This document shows, piece by piece, positions 37,434 through 46,029 of a DNA stretch of 64,000 bases. Origin of the DNA: Nocardioides pini (GTDB taxonomy: Bacteria > Actinomycetota > Actinomycetes > Propionibacteriales > Nocardioidaceae). The translations under genes were made by a program, and so were the position numbers. The stretch lies in NCBI RefSeq assembly GCF_026712185.1, contig NZ_JAPPUX010000002.1:558001-622000 (forward strand). Reading direction: 5' to 3'. The notes below the pieces were generated by a model, which saw only the letters and a list, made by a program, of their open reading frames with translations, was not told the DNA's origin and made no database searches. Position 1 is the first letter of the stretch. The number at the start of each line of letters is the position of its first letter.

Positions 37434-38183
37434 ATGCCCGGTGACCGAGACGTCGACACTGTCGCGGGCGCCACCGCGTCCGTCCACGCACAGAGCGGCG
37501 CCGCGGCGACGCTGGAGGAGATCGTGCTCCAGGCCCAGCGGTGCCTGCCGGAGTTCGAGCACGTGAGCGTGTCGAGGATCCACGGTGACGGATCCCTGGA
37601 GACCCTCGCCGCCGGCTCGGACCTGGCGCGCGCCTTCGACGAGGTCCAGTCGAGCTCGCACGAGGGACCGTGCGTCGACGCGTCGGAGGACGAGCTCGTC
37701 GTGGTGCGCGACGCGCGGCACGAGCAGCGCTGGCCGACCTACATCGCGAAGGCCGCCCGGCTGGGGCTGCTGTCGCAGATCGGCGTGCGGCTGCACAGCG
37801 ACGCCAAGGGCGTCCTGTGCCTCAACCTGCACTCCACCTCCTCGCCCGGGGTCGACCCGGGGTCGATCGGCGTGGCCGAGCACTTCGGCATCCACGCAGG
37901 GCTGGCGCTCGGCCACGTGCTCGAGACCGAGCACCTCGCCACCGCGATCGGCACCCGGACGCTGATCGGCGCCGCCGTCGGCATCGTCATGGAGCGCTAC
38001 GGCATGAGCCAGCAGGCGGCCTTCGGCTACCTGACCCGCCTGGCCAGCACCCAGAACCGGAAGGTGCGCGTCGTCGCCCTCGACGTCGTCGACTCCGTCG
38101 GGACGACCCCAGGCCGCGCCGAGCCCGTCCCCGCGGGACTGGACGTGGCGTCGGGGACCGCCGCCGAGGTCCCCACCCCCTGA
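37434..38183 (+). CDS. GAF-ANTAR domain protein (first of a tandem pair)
   Basis: This encodes 249 residues from ATG 37434, with TAGGAG about 7 bases upstream. A GAF domain covers about residues 25-160 (EFEHVSVSRIHGDGSLETLA, then SSSHEGPCVDA, then GVLCLNLHST). An ANTAR RNA-binding three-helix domain follows at about 168-225 (IGTRTLIGAAVGIVMERYGM). ANTAR proteins act as transcription antiterminators by binding two-hairpin RNA motifs in target leaders. A second protein of the same architecture follows after 22 bases. The ligand of the GAF domain is unknown. Confidence 0.9.
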   Translation: MPGDRDVDTVAGATASVHAQSGAAATLEEIVLQAQRCLPEFEHVSVSRIHGDGSLETLAAGSDLARAFDEVQSSSHEGPCVDASEDELVVVRDARHEQRWPTYIAKAARLGLLSQIGVRLHSDAKGVLCLNLHSTSSPGVDPGSIGVAEHFGIHAGLALGHVLETEHLATAIGTRTLIGAAVGIVMERYGMSQQAAFGYLTRLASTQNRKVRVVALDVVDSVGTTPGRAEPVPAGLDVASGTAAEVPTP

Positions 38184-38205
38184 GCGTCCCTGCCCTGTCC
38201 CGGGC

Positions 38206-38940
38206 ATGCCGTCGCCCGCCCCCGGGTACCGCCGGTCGGTGGAGCCCATCCCCGAGACCATCGCCGCCCTCGACGAGCTCGGTGCACAGCTGGACGACTC
38301 CACCCTGGTCCCCGGCCTCGTCGCCACCGCCGACAGCGCGCGCAAGGTGGCTCCCGGGCTGGTCGGGGTCAGCGTCGCCTCCCGCCGGCTCGACGTCACC
38401 TTCACCCTCGTGGCCACCGACGACGAGATCGCGGCCCTCGACGCGGTGCAGTACGTCAGCAGCGGTCCGTGCGTCGACGCCATCGACCTCGGGCACGGCA
38501 TCGCGACGTCGCCCGCAGGGCTGCTCAGCGAGTCGCGCTGGCGGGACTTCGCCCGGGCGAGCGCTGCGGCAGGGGTGCACAGCACCCTGACGCTCCCCGT
38601 CGTGGCGGCCGACGGAGAGGTCGTGGCGACCGTCAACCTCTACGGCCGCACGGCCGACTCCTTCGAGGGCAGGCACCAGCAGCTGGCCGACGCGTTCGGC
38701 GCATGGGCGCCGGGGGCGGTCACCAATGCCGACCTGTCGTTCTCGACCCGACGCGCGGCGGAGGAGGCGCCGGGCCTGCTCCGGGAAGCGGCGATCGTGG
38801 ACGCCGCCACGGGCATCATCGCGGCCCAGCGCCGCATCCCGGTCGACCAGGCCCGGGCGCAGCTCGAGGAAGCGGCGCGGCGGGCCGGCATCCCGGTCAC
38901 CCGGCTGGCCCGCGTCGTCGTGGGGCTCCACGACGAGTGA
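38206..38940 (+). CDS. GAF-ANTAR domain protein (second of a tandem pair)
   Basis: This 244-residue protein has the same order as its neighbour but is only distantly similar. The GAF domain spans about 25-175 (SSGPCVDAIDLGHGI, then TLPVVAADGEVVATVNLYG). The C-terminal ANTAR domain (REAAIVDAATGIIAAQRRIP, then AAGIPVTRLARVVVG) ends at the C-terminus. The pair is probably co-transcribed and may bind the same or related RNAs, or form heterodimers (inference). Confidence 0.88.
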   Translation: MPSPAPGYRRSVEPIPETIAALDELGAQLDDSTLVPGLVATADSARKVAPGLVGVSVASRRLDVTFTLVATDDEIAALDAVQYVSSGPCVDAIDLGHGIATSPAGLLSESRWRDFARASAAAGVHSTLTLPVVAADGEVVATVNLYGRTADSFEGRHQQLADAFGAWAPGAVTNADLSFSTRRAAEEAPGLLREAAIVDAATGIIAAQRRIPVDQARAQLEEAARRAGIPVTRLARVVVGLHDE

Positions 38941-39007
38941 CGGCGGGCTCGCCCGGGTGGCGGCCGGCGAAACGGGGATCGGCCCGGTCGGCCGGTAGAT
39001 TCGCGCG

Positions 39008-40573
39008 GTGCCCGACACCCGCCCCCGCCGTACCTTCGCCGTCATCAGCCACCCCGACGCCGGCAAGTCCACCCTCACCGAGGCCCTCGCCCTGCACGCG
39101 CGGGTGATCACCGAGGCCGGCGCGGTGCACGGCAAGGGCGACCGGCGGGCGACCGTGTCGGACTGGATGGCGATGGAGAAGGCGCGCGGCATCTCGATCA
39201 CGTCGGCGGCGCTGCAGTTCGTCTACCGCGACCACGTGATCAACCTCGTCGACACCCCCGGCCACAGCGACTTCTCCGAGGACACCTACCGCGTGCTCTC
39301 CGCCGTCGACTCCGCGGTGATGCTGGTCGACGCGGGAAAGGGGCTGGAGCCCCAGACGCTCAAGCTCTTCAAGGTCTGCGCGCTGCGCGGCATCCCGGTG
39401 ATGACGGTCATCAACAAGTGGGACCGGCCGGGCCTGTCGGCGCTCGAGCTGATGGACCTCATCCAGGACAAGATCCGGCTGCGGCCGACCCCGCTCACCT
39501 GGCCGGTGGGCGAGGCCGGGGACTTCCGCGGCGTGCTGGACCGGCGCACGGGCGAGTTCGTGAAGTACACCCGCACCGCCGGCGGTGCCACCCGCGCTCC
39601 CGAGCGGCGGATGGCGGCCGACGAGGTCGAGGAGGCCGACGCCGTCGCCTGGGCGACAGCGGTCGAGGAGCACGAGCTGCTCGAGCTCGACGAGGCCGAC
39701 CACGACCAGGAGCGCTTCCTCGCCGGCGAGACGACGCCGGTGATGTTCGCCTCCGCCCTCCAGAACTTCGGCGTCGCCCAGCTGCTCGACCTGCTCCTCG
39801 ACATCGCGCCCGACCCCAGCCCCACCGAGGGGATCGACGGCTCGGTGCGCCGGACGGGCGACGACTTCAGCGCGTTCGTCTTCAAGGTGCAGTCGGGCAT
39901 GAACAACGCCCACCGCGACCGGCTCGCGTACGCCCGGGTCGTGTCGGGCACCTTCGAGCGCGGGATGGTCGTGACCCACGCCGGCAGCGGACGGCCGTTC
40001 GCGACGAAGTTCGCGCAGTCGGTCTTCGGCCGCGACACCGCCGCCGTGGAAAGCGCCGAGCCCGGCGACATCATCGGCTTCGTCAACGCCCAGGCCCTGC
40101 GTGTCGGCGACACCGTCTACGTCGGTGACCCGATCGAGTACCCGCCCGTCCCGAGCTTCGCGCCCGAGCACTTCGTCACCGCCAGCGCCGGCGACATCGG
40201 CCGCTACAAGCAGTTCCGCCGGGGCATCGAGCAGCTGGACCAGGAGGGCGTGGTGCAGGTGCTGCGCTCGGACCTCCGCGGCGACCAGAACCCGGTCCTC
40301 GCCGCCGTCGGCCCCATGCAGTTCGAGGTCGTCGAGGACCGGATGACCAACGAGTTCAACGCGCCGATCCGCTTCTCGCGGCTCGACTACCAGGTCGCCC
40401 GGCGCACCGACGCGGACGGGGCGGCCGCCCTCGCGGGCAAGCGCGGCGTCGAGGTGCTCGAGCGCAGCGACGGCACGCGCATGGCCCTCTTCGTGGACCA
40501 GTGGCGCGCGCAGGTCACCGCCCGCGACAACCCGGACATCATGCTCGAGGCGCTGCCCGCCGGTGGAGGCTGA
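39008..40573 (+). CDS. prfC: Peptide chain release factor 3
   Basis: This encodes 521 residues from GTG 39008. The GTPase domain has G1 SHPDAGKST, the switch-I segment KARGISITSAALQF, G3 VDTPGHSDF with the catalytic His intact, and G4 NKWDRPG. RF3-specific features include the length, the insert VKYTRTAGGATRAPE and the C-terminal GPMQFEVVEDRM. It recycles RF1 and RF2 from the ribosome after termination. It is a single gene and its neighbours are not translation genes. Confidence 0.95.
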   Translation: MPDTRPRRTFAVISHPDAGKSTLTEALALHARVITEAGAVHGKGDRRATVSDWMAMEKARGISITSAALQFVYRDHVINLVDTPGHSDFSEDTYRVLSAVDSAVMLVDAGKGLEPQTLKLFKVCALRGIPVMTVINKWDRPGLSALELMDLIQDKIRLRPTPLTWPVGEAGDFRGVLDRRTGEFVKYTRTAGGATRAPERRMAADEVEEADAVAWATAVEEHELLELDEADHDQERFLAGETTPVMFASALQNFGVAQLLDLLLDIAPDPSPTEGIDGSVRRTGDDFSAFVFKVQSGMNNAHRDRLAYARVVSGTFERGMVVTHAGSGRPFATKFAQSVFGRDTAAVESAEPGDIIGFVNAQALRVGDTVYVGDPIEYPPVPSFAPEHFVTASAGDIGRYKQFRRGIEQLDQEGVVQVLRSDLRGDQNPVLAAVGPMQFEVVEDRMTNEFNAPIRFSRLDYQVARRTDADGAAALAGKRGVEVLERSDGTRMALFVDQWRAQVTARDNPDIMLEALPAGGG

Positions 40574-40612
40574 CGGTCCGGTCGTCCCCGACCGCCGCGT
40601 ATCGTCGAAGGA

Positions 40613-42067
40613 GTGACCTCGGCACCCACCCTCGTCCTCGACGGCCGCTTCGCCCGCGAGCTGCCCGAGCTGGCCCTGCCCTGGCAGGCCGCCGAGACCC
40701 CGGAGCCGCGGGTCCTCGCCCTCAACGAGCCGCTGGCCTCCGAGCTCGGCCTCGACCCGGGCTGGCTGCGCGGCGACGGCGTGGGGCTGCTCACCGGCAC
40801 CCGGCTTCCCGAGGGGGCGACGCCGGTCGCGCAGGCCTACGCCGGCCACCAGTTCGGCGGCTACTCCCCGCGACTCGGCGACGGCCGCGCCCTGCTGCTC
40901 GGGGAGCTCGTCGACGACTCCGGGCAGCTGCGCGACCTGCACCTCAAGGGCTCCGGGCGCACGCCGTTCTCCCGCGGCGGTGACGGCCTGGCCGCGGTCG
41001 GGCCGATGCTGCGCGAGTACGTCGTCAGCGAGGCGATGCACGCCCTCGGCATCCCGACCACCCGCAGCCTCGCCGTCGTCGCGACCGGCCGACCGGTGCA
41101 GCGCGAGACCGTGCTGCCCGGGGCCGTGCTGGCCCGGGTCGCGAGCAGCCACCTCCGCGTCGGGACCTTCCAGTACGCCCGCGCCACCGACGACCTCGAC
41201 CTGCTCCGGCGCCTCGCCGACCACGCGATCGCGCGCCACCACCCCGCGGCCGCCGAGGCGGAGCACCCCCACCTCGCGCTGTTCGAGTCCGTGGTCGCCG
41301 CCCAGGCCGCGCTGGTCGCGCGGTGGATGCTCGTCGGCTTCGTCCACGGCGTGATGAACACCGACAACATGACCATCTCCGGCGAGACCATCGACTACGG
41401 GCCGTGCGCGTTCATGGACGCCTTCGACCCGGCGACGGTCTACAGCTCCATCGACACCGGCGGCCGCTACGCCTTCGGCAACCAGCCCGTCGTCGCGGAG
41501 TGGAACCTGGCCCGCCTCGCCGAGGCGATCCTCCCGCTCCTGGCCGACGACCAGGACGCGGCGGTGGCCGTCGCGGTCGAGTCGCTCGGCGCCTTCCGCG
41601 ACCTCTACTCCTCCGCCTGGTCGGCCGGCATGCGCACCAAGCTCGGCCTTGCCGACGACGTCGACCGCGCCGAGGCGCCGTCCCTCGTCGGCGACCTCGT
41701 CGGGCTCCTCCAGGCCGACCACGTCGACCACACGTCGTTCTTCCGGGCCCTCGGTGCCGCCGCGCGCGGCGACGCGGAGCCCGCGCGCGGGATGTTCCTC
41801 GACCTCGCCGGCTTCGACGCGTGGACCGCCCGCTGGCTCGCCCTGTCGCCGGACGCCGACGCGATGGACCGCACCAACCCGGTCTACGTGCCTCGCAACC
41901 ACCTCGTCGAGGAGGCGCTCGACGCGGCCACGGACGGCGACCTCGCGCCGCTCACCCGGTTGCTCGAGGCGGTCTCGGCGCCGTACGACGAACGCCCCGG
42001 CCTCGAGCGCCACGCCGAGCCCGCGCCCGACTCGTTCGGCGCCTACACGACCTTCTGCGGCACCTAG
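40613..42067 (+). CDS. selO: SelO-type protein adenylyltransferase (YdiU family)
   Basis: This encodes 484 residues from GTG 40613. The pseudokinase fold marks include [24 protein letters not shown], the lysine in [18 protein letters not shown], and the HGVMNTDNM motif with the metal-binding Asn and Asp, followed by DYGPCAFMD. SelO transfers AMP from ATP to hydroxyls of target proteins, linked to redox stress. The protein ends FCGT, with a Cys where eukaryotic SelO carries selenocysteine near the C-terminus. No operon partner is clear. Confidence 0.92.
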   Translation: MTSAPTLVLDGRFARELPELALPWQAAETPEPRVLALNEPLASELGLDPGWLRGDGVGLLTGTRLPEGATPVAQAYAGHQFGGYSPRLGDGRALLLGELVDDSGQLRDLHLKGSGRTPFSRGGDGLAAVGPMLREYVVSEAMHALGIPTTRSLAVVATGRPVQRETVLPGAVLARVASSHLRVGTFQYARATDDLDLLRRLADHAIARHHPAAAEAEHPHLALFESVVAAQAALVARWMLVGFVHGVMNTDNMTISGETIDYGPCAFMDAFDPATVYSSIDTGGRYAFGNQPVVAEWNLARLAEAILPLLADDQDAAVAVAVESLGAFRDLYSSAWSAGMRTKLGLADDVDRAEAPSLVGDLVGLLQADHVDHTSFFRALGAAARGDAEPARGMFLDLAGFDAWTARWLALSPDADAMDRTNPVYVPRNHLVEEALDAATDGDLAPLTRLLEAVSAPYDERPGLERHAEPAPDSFGAYTTFCGT

Positions 42068-42172
42068 CGCGTCGAAGCGCTCGGGAACACCCGCCGCGGG
42101 TGGGGTGCATCCGCCTTCCCGGGCGCAGCATCGGAGGGGTCATCAGTACGCCACCCCGGGAGGAGTCCGGAC

Positions 42173-42775
42173 ATGCGACCTCGAACGGGACGAGACGTCA
42201 CCCGCCCGCCACGGCGGCGGAGGCGACCCGGGCTCGCCCTGGCCGCGTTGGTCGTCGGGCTGCCGGTGGTCGCGTCAGGGTGCGGCGCCTCCGACGACGA
42301 CTCGGGCAGCGAGCCCACCGCGGCCGAGTCGTGGGCCGCCGACGTGTGCTCGACCGTCGGCGCCTGGACCACCACGATCACGGACGCCCGGACGACGCTG
42401 AGCACCCCGCGCGACCTCAGCGTCGACGAGATCGAGTCGACCTTCGCCGAGGTCCGCAGCGCCACCTCGACGCTGGTGGACGAGCTCGGCGACCTCGGCG
42501 CGCCCGACACCGAGGCGGGTGACGAGGCGCAGAAGCGGATCGAGTCACTGTCCGACCAGATGCACGAGCAGGCTGACATCGTGCAGGACGCGTCGGGCGA
42601 CCCACCGCAGGGCATGAGCGAGCTGCTCACCCGCGTCTCCACCGTCAGCGGCGCCGTGGCGCAGATGATCGCGGACGCACAGTCCGCCATCGCCGACCTC
42701 CGCGCCTTGGACGGCGCCCAGGAGCTCGAGGACGCCTTCGCCGGCACGACCTCGTGCCAGGACCTCAAGGGCTGA
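42173..42775 (+). CDS. Putative lipoprotein of unknown function
   Basis: This encodes 200 residues from ATG 42173, with GGGAGGAG upstream. An Arg-rich n-region, a hydrophobic h-region (LALAALVVGLPV) and the lipobox VASGC predict lipid attachment. The mature part is acidic and helical, with a likely coiled-coil stretch (EIESTFAEVRSATSTLVDEL, then QKRIESLSDQMHEQADIV). It contains one other Cys near the N-terminus (AADVCSTVG) and one near the end (TSCQDL), which could form a disulfide. No family is recognised. Confidence 0.75.
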   Translation: MRPRTGRDVTRPPRRRRRPGLALAALVVGLPVVASGCGASDDDSGSEPTAAESWAADVCSTVGAWTTTITDARTTLSTPRDLSVDEIESTFAEVRSATSTLVDELGDLGAPDTEAGDEAQKRIESLSDQMHEQADIVQDASGDPPQGMSELLTRVSTVSGAVAQMIADAQSAIADLRALDGAQELEDAFAGTTSCQDLKG

Positions 42776-42799
42776 CCTCCGGTCCTCGACCGAGGACGC

Positions 42800-42820
42800 C
42801 GTTCTGCTGTCAGCGGAACG
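42800..42820. promoter_or_regulatory. PopR/ClgR-type palindrome upstream of the XRE gene
   Basis: The 21-base palindrome has arms CGTTCTGCTG and CAGCGGAACG around one central base, with a single mismatched pair. Its core TCTGCT-N3-AGCGGA resembles the Streptomyces PopR site (TCTGCC-N3-GGCAGA as I recall). It is centred 50 bases upstream of the regulator ATG, suggesting autoregulation. Related sites precede the clpP operon. Confidence 0.65.
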
Positions 42821-42859
42821 CCGTGCCACCGGACCGGAGGCGTGGTTACTGTCGACGGC

Positions 42860-43156
42860 ATGGGTGAGGTCGTGCGGTTCCCGGTCCAGCAGGCAGACGC
42901 GCCCCCGGCGCCCGAGCGCCTGTGGCGCGAGCTGGTCGGCGAGGAGCTCCATCGCGAGCGAGCGGCCCGCGGGGAACGGCTCAAGGACGTGGCAGACCGC
43001 GCCGGGGTGTCCGTGCAGTACCTCTCCGAGGTCGAGCGCGGGCTCAAGGACCCCTCGTCGGAGATGCTGCAGGCCATCGCCGGTGCCCTCGACCTGAGTG
43101 TCCGGCGACTCGCGGTGCGGGCCGGGCGTCCGGACGCCCTGGCCCTGGCCGCCTGA
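42860..43156 (+). CDS. ClgR/PopR-like XRE-family regulator of clpP genes
   Basis: This encodes 98 residues from ATG 42860. A Cro/C1-type HTH spans about residues 28-85 (RGERLKDVADRAGVSVQYLS, then EVERGLKDPSSEMLQAI), almost the ClgR consensus (VSVQYLSEVERG, KDPSS). ClgR activates clpP and clpC genes in actinobacteria, and PopR controls clpP3-clpP4 in Streptomyces. Here the gene converges on two clpP genes with only 13 bases between stops, and the same palindrome type lies upstream of both. It is probably the local activator of this clpP pair. Confidence 0.85.
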   Translation: MGEVVRFPVQQADAPPAPERLWRELVGEELHRERAARGERLKDVADRAGVSVQYLSEVERGLKDPSSEMLQAIAGALDLSVRRLAVRAGRPDALALAA

Positions 43157-43169
43157 CGCCTCAGGCCCC

Positions 43170-43772
43170 TCAGCTGAGCGCCGGCGCCTGCTCGCGCAGG
43201 ACCGTGTCGACGAGCCCGTAGTCCACCGCGGCCTCGCCCGGCAGCACGAGGGTGCGGTCGGTGTCCTGCCGGATCTGCTCGGGCGTGCGCCCGGTGTGCT
43301 GGGCGAGCACCTCCTCGAGCAGCAGCCGCACGCGCGCCACCTCGTCGGCCTCGAGGATCAGGTCGGGGATGGTGCCGCGGCCCTGGGTGGCGGGCTGGTG
43401 CAGCACCACCCGTCCGTGCGGGAGGATCGCGCGCCGACCGGGCGCTCCCCCGGCGAGCAGGACCGCCGCGGTCCACGCGGCCTGCCCGACGCACACGGTC
43501 TCCACCGGTGGCTTCACGAACTGCATCGCGTCGTAGATCGCGAGCATCGCGGTGATCGAGCCGCCGGGTGAGTTGACGTACAGGCTCATCGGGACCTCGG
43601 GGTTCTCCGAGGAGAGGTGGAGCATCTGCGCGATGACCGCGTTGGCGACGCCGTCGTCGATCTCGGTGCCGAGGTAGATGATCCGCTCCGAGAGCAGCCG
43701 CGAGTAGAGGTCGAGGGTGCGCTCGCCGCGCGGCGTCTGCTGGACGACGTACGGGATCGTGTAGCTGCTCAT
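43170..43772 (-). CDS. clpP: ClpP-family subunit lacking the catalytic Ser and Asp
   Basis: This 200-residue protein has a clear ClpP fold: [38 protein letters not shown] and DYGLVD. The nucleophile position reads GQAAW, so the catalytic Ser is Trp100 (codon TGG). His125 is kept in VVLHQPA. Aligned without gaps to E. coli ClpP ([20 protein letters not shown]), the catalytic Asp is Thr174 ([10 protein letters not shown]). It should be proteolytically dead, like plant and cyanobacterial ClpR. ATG 43772 overlaps the stop of the catalytic clpP by three bases (ATGA), so the subunits are made together and probably form a mixed barrel. Confidence 0.9.
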   Translation of the reverse strand: MSSYTIPYVVQQTPRGERTLDLYSRLLSERIIYLGTEIDDGVANAVIAQMLHLSSENPEVPMSLYVNSPGGSITAMLAIYDAMQFVKPPVETVCVGQAAWTAAVLLAGGAPGRRAILPHGRVVLHQPATQGRGTIPDLILEADEVARVRLLLEEVLAQHTGRTPEQIRQDTDRTLVLPGEAAVDYGLVDTVLREQAPALS

Positions 43773-44383
43773 CGCGCACCTGCCAGTCCCACCGCGCGCG
43801 TGCGCGCCGGTGTCACGTGGTCGACCGAGCTGATCACCTGGTCGACGAAGCCGTACGCCCGGGCGTCCTCGGCGCTGAACCATCGGTCGCGCCGCGAGTC
43901 GCGCTCGACGGTCGCACGGTCCTGGCCGGTGTGCTCGGCGATCAGGCCGAGGACGGTGTCGCGGGTGTGGCGCAGGTCGTCGGCCTGGATCTCGATGTCG
44001 ACGGCGGTGCCGCCGATGCCGGCGGAGCCCTGGTGGAGCAGCACGCGGGAGTGCGGCAGCGCGTACCTCTTGCCGGGGGTGCCGGCCGAGAGCAGGAACT
44101 GCCCGGCGCTCGCGGCCATGCCCATGGCGAGGGTGCTGACGTCGTTGGGGATCAGCCGCATGACGTCGTGGATGGCGAGCATCGACGACACCGAGCCGCC
44201 GGGTGAGTTGATCCAGAGGCTGATGTCGGCGCGCGGGTCCTCGGCGGACAGGAGCAGGAGCTGGTGCATCAGGCGGTTGCCGTTGCGCTCGCCGAGCTCC
44301 TCGCCGAGGACGACGATGCGCTGGTGCATCAGCCGCCGGACGAGCTCGTCCTCGATGCGTTCGGAGGTGGTGTGGGTGGTCAT
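43769..44383 (-). CDS. clpP: ATP-dependent Clp protease proteolytic subunit, catalytic
   Basis: This 204-residue ClpP has an intact triad: Ser92 in [11 protein letters not shown], His117 in [10 protein letters not shown] and Asp166 in [11 protein letters not shown]. The N-terminus is [19 protein letters not shown]. It degrades proteins delivered by Clp ATPases. No tig, clpX or clpC is adjacent, so this is a secondary pair like Streptomyces clpP3-clpP4 rather than the housekeeping clpP1-clpP2. Two palindromes of the PopR/ClgR type lie 40-70 bases upstream of ATG 44383. It is the first gene of the two-gene operon. Confidence 0.94.
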   Translation of the reverse strand: MTTHTTSERIEDELVRRLMHQRIVVLGEELGERNGNRLMHQLLLLSAEDPRADISLWINSPGGSVSSMLAIHDVMRLIPNDVSTLAMGMAASAGQFLLSAGTPGKRYALPHSRVLLHQGSAGIGGTAVDIEIQADDLRHTRDTVLGLIAEHTGQDRATVERDSRRDRWFSAEDARAYGFVDQVISSVDHVTPARTRAVGLAGAR

Positions 44384-44423
44384 GCCGCCAGCGTGGCGCG
44401 CCGTGGGGCGTCACCACAGGGCG

Positions 44424-44454
44424 TTCTGCCGGGGGCGGATCCGCTGACGGCGGA
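44424..44454. promoter_or_regulatory. Tandem PopR/ClgR-type sites upstream of the clpP operon
   Basis: Two adjacent sites lie here. TCTGCC-GGG-GGCGGA (44425-44439) differs by one base from the PopR consensus TCTGCC-N3-GGCAGA as I recall it. TCCGCT-GAC-GGCGGA (44440-44454) has the same right arm. The first is centred about 49 bases before the clpP ATG, the same distance as the site before the regulator gene. Confidence 0.6.
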
Positions 44455-44468
44455 CCGCGGCGAGCGAC

Positions 44469-44876
44469 TCAGCCCCCCGCGCCCGAGGTGTCGCAGAACG
44501 AGTGGTGCTCGTGGGCGACGACCCACCGTCCGCCCTCGCGCCGCAGGCCCAAGGTCAGCCGCAGCCGCTGCTCGGGCCGCTCGGCGAGCTCCTCGGGCGT
44601 CCCGCAGCGGAGCAGCGCGAAGGCGTACGCGACGTCGTCGCCCGCCTCGACCTCGAGCTCGTCGATCTCGAACACCGCACCCGAGCGCTGCCACTCGAAG
44701 AACGGCGGCCACGTCTCCTTGTAGGCCTCGATGCCACGGACGCCGCGGTGCGGTGGCGGCACGTCGAACATGACGATGTCGTCGGCATGGTCGGCCACGA
44801 CGGTGCCGAGGTCTCCCCCGTGGACGGCGGCGGCCCACCGCCGGACCAGCTCGCGGACCTGCTCGTCGTCCGGCAC
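44469..44876 (-). CDS. SnoaL-like/NTF2-fold protein
   Basis: This encodes 135 residues from GTG 44876, chosen for GAGGGAGG about 5 bases upstream; an ATG at 44933 is also in frame. The NTF2-like fold is seen in VRELVRRWAAAVHGGDLGTV, then DDIVMFDVPPPHRGV, IEAYKETWPPFFEW and GGRWVVAHEHHSF. Such proteins (SnoaL, ketosteroid-isomerase-like, DUF4440) bind or isomerise small hydrophobic molecules. No catalytic set can be assigned. It lies upstream of the clpP operon on the same strand, separated by the regulatory palindromes. Confidence 0.82.
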   Translation of the reverse strand: MPDDEQVRELVRRWAAAVHGGDLGTVVADHADDIVMFDVPPPHRGVRGIEAYKETWPPFFEWQRSGAVFEIDELEVEAGDDVAYAFALLRCGTPEELAERPEQRLRLTLGLRREGGRWVVAHEHHSFCDTSGAGG

Positions 44877-44993
44877 TGGACCTCCCTCGCGGGTCGTCCG
44901 GACCCTGCTGGGTCGGGCCCGGGATCGACCCATCGCACAGCCCGGGAGGCGTGCGCGTCAACCCGCACACGCCGGCAGGGCTAGCGTGGGCGG

Positions 44994-45287
44994 GTGACCG
45001 ACGACGAGCTCCGTCGCGCCGCCGACGCGGCGATGCTGCCGATCGTGACGTCGCTGGCGCCCGCGGGCGTCCTCGACGCCCACTGGCTGCCTGACCGAGG
45101 GGGCGACCCCGTCGTGTGGATCCGGGTGCAGAGCGAGGCGGGCCGCGTGGCGGTGCAGTCCTACAGCTGGGTGCTGCCGCAGGTGCAGGTCATCCTGTCG
45201 CGCCTCGGGCTGCCGTCGGAGAAGGTCATGGCCCTGCGGCTCGAGATCACGTCCGTCGAGGCCGAGGACCACCTCTTCGGCGACTGA
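44994..45287 (+). CDS. Conserved-looking small protein of unknown function
   Basis: This encodes 97 residues from GTG 44994. It reads as a mixed alpha/beta protein: TDDELRRAADAAMLPIVTSL, DPVVWIRVQSEAGR and VILSRLGLPSEKVMALRLEI. There is no signal peptide or membrane segment. No family is recognised. The frame has strong third-position GC bias and no overlap with other genes, which supports it as real. It is divergent from the SnoaL-like gene. Confidence 0.6.
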   Translation: MTDDELRRAADAAMLPIVTSLAPAGVLDAHWLPDRGGDPVVWIRVQSEAGRVAVQSYSWVLPQVQVILSRLGLPSEKVMALRLEITSVEAEDHLFGD

Positions 45288-45375
45288 CCGCCGACGCGGG
45301 CGACCCCGGCCCTCGACCGGGCGTCTGCTGCAATACCTGCATGCACCCAGGCCCTCCCTGTCACCACGCCGGCTG

Positions 45376-46005
45376 ATGGCGCTGCTCGACCGCTGCGCCG
45401 GCCTCCTCGTCACCGCCGCCCCCGGCACCGGCAGCACCGCCCTCATCGATGCCCTGGTCTCCCAGCGCGGGGCGACCGAGGTGGTGGGACGGGAGCAGGC
45501 CCGCGAGCTCGGCGTGGACGCGAAGCACGCGACCGTGCGGCAGCTCGTCGACGCCGGTGCCGTGGACGCCGGGCACGGGATGCGGATCGTGACGACCACC
45601 CGCAACCCCTTCGACTTCTACGTCGCCGAGCACACCCGCACCCGGACGCGGTGGGTGCACGAGCTGCGTCGTCCCGACTCGTGGGTCCACGACGTGCCGG
45701 GCGCCGTCGACCGCATCGTCGACGCGGTGACGCTCGACTTCGACGCGTGGCTCGAGCGTGCCGTCGGCACCCCGGTCCGGCCGTCGAGGATCAACCGGGG
45801 CCACGTCGTCGAGGCGGACGTGGTGCTGCGCATGGAGCACCTCGAGGCCGACCTCGCCGAGCACCTCGGCCTCGAGCTGGCCGTGCCGCGCACCAACGTC
45901 ACCGACCGCGAGCGCGCCTACTGGCGCTCGTACTCCGTCACGAGCCGACGCCTGGTCGCCGAGGCCCATGCCGAGGACCTGGAGCGGTTCGGCTACTGCT
46001 TCTGA
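45376..46005 (+). CDS. Sulfotransferase-like P-loop protein
   Basis: This encodes 209 residues from ATG 45376. The N-terminal loop TAAPGTGSTALIDALVSQRG resembles the PAPS 5'-binding loop, and IVTTTRNPFDFYVAEHTRTR (70-89) the 3'-phosphate-binding strand of sulfotransferases. The C-terminus (WRSYSVTSRRLVAEAHAEDL, then ERFGYCF) matches the usual sulfotransferase ending where the chain meets Y and F residues. The protein is short for the family, so a compact single-domain enzyme is likely. The substrate is unknown. Confidence 0.72.
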   Translation: MALLDRCAGLLVTAAPGTGSTALIDALVSQRGATEVVGREQARELGVDAKHATVRQLVDAGAVDAGHGMRIVTTTRNPFDFYVAEHTRTRTRWVHELRRPDSWVHDVPGAVDRIVDAVTLDFDAWLERAVGTPVRPSRINRGHVVEADVVLRMEHLEADLAEHLGLELAVPRTNVTDRERAYWRSYSVTSRRLVAEAHAEDLERFGYCF

Positions 46006-46029
46006 CCGGGCGCGCCCCCGGCACCCGCC

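Noticed and set aside
38897..42013. Over 1000-codon open frame on the minus strand opposite prfC and selO
   Set aside because: It is an antisense shadow with low-complexity composition; prfC and selO on the plus strand carry full family motifs.
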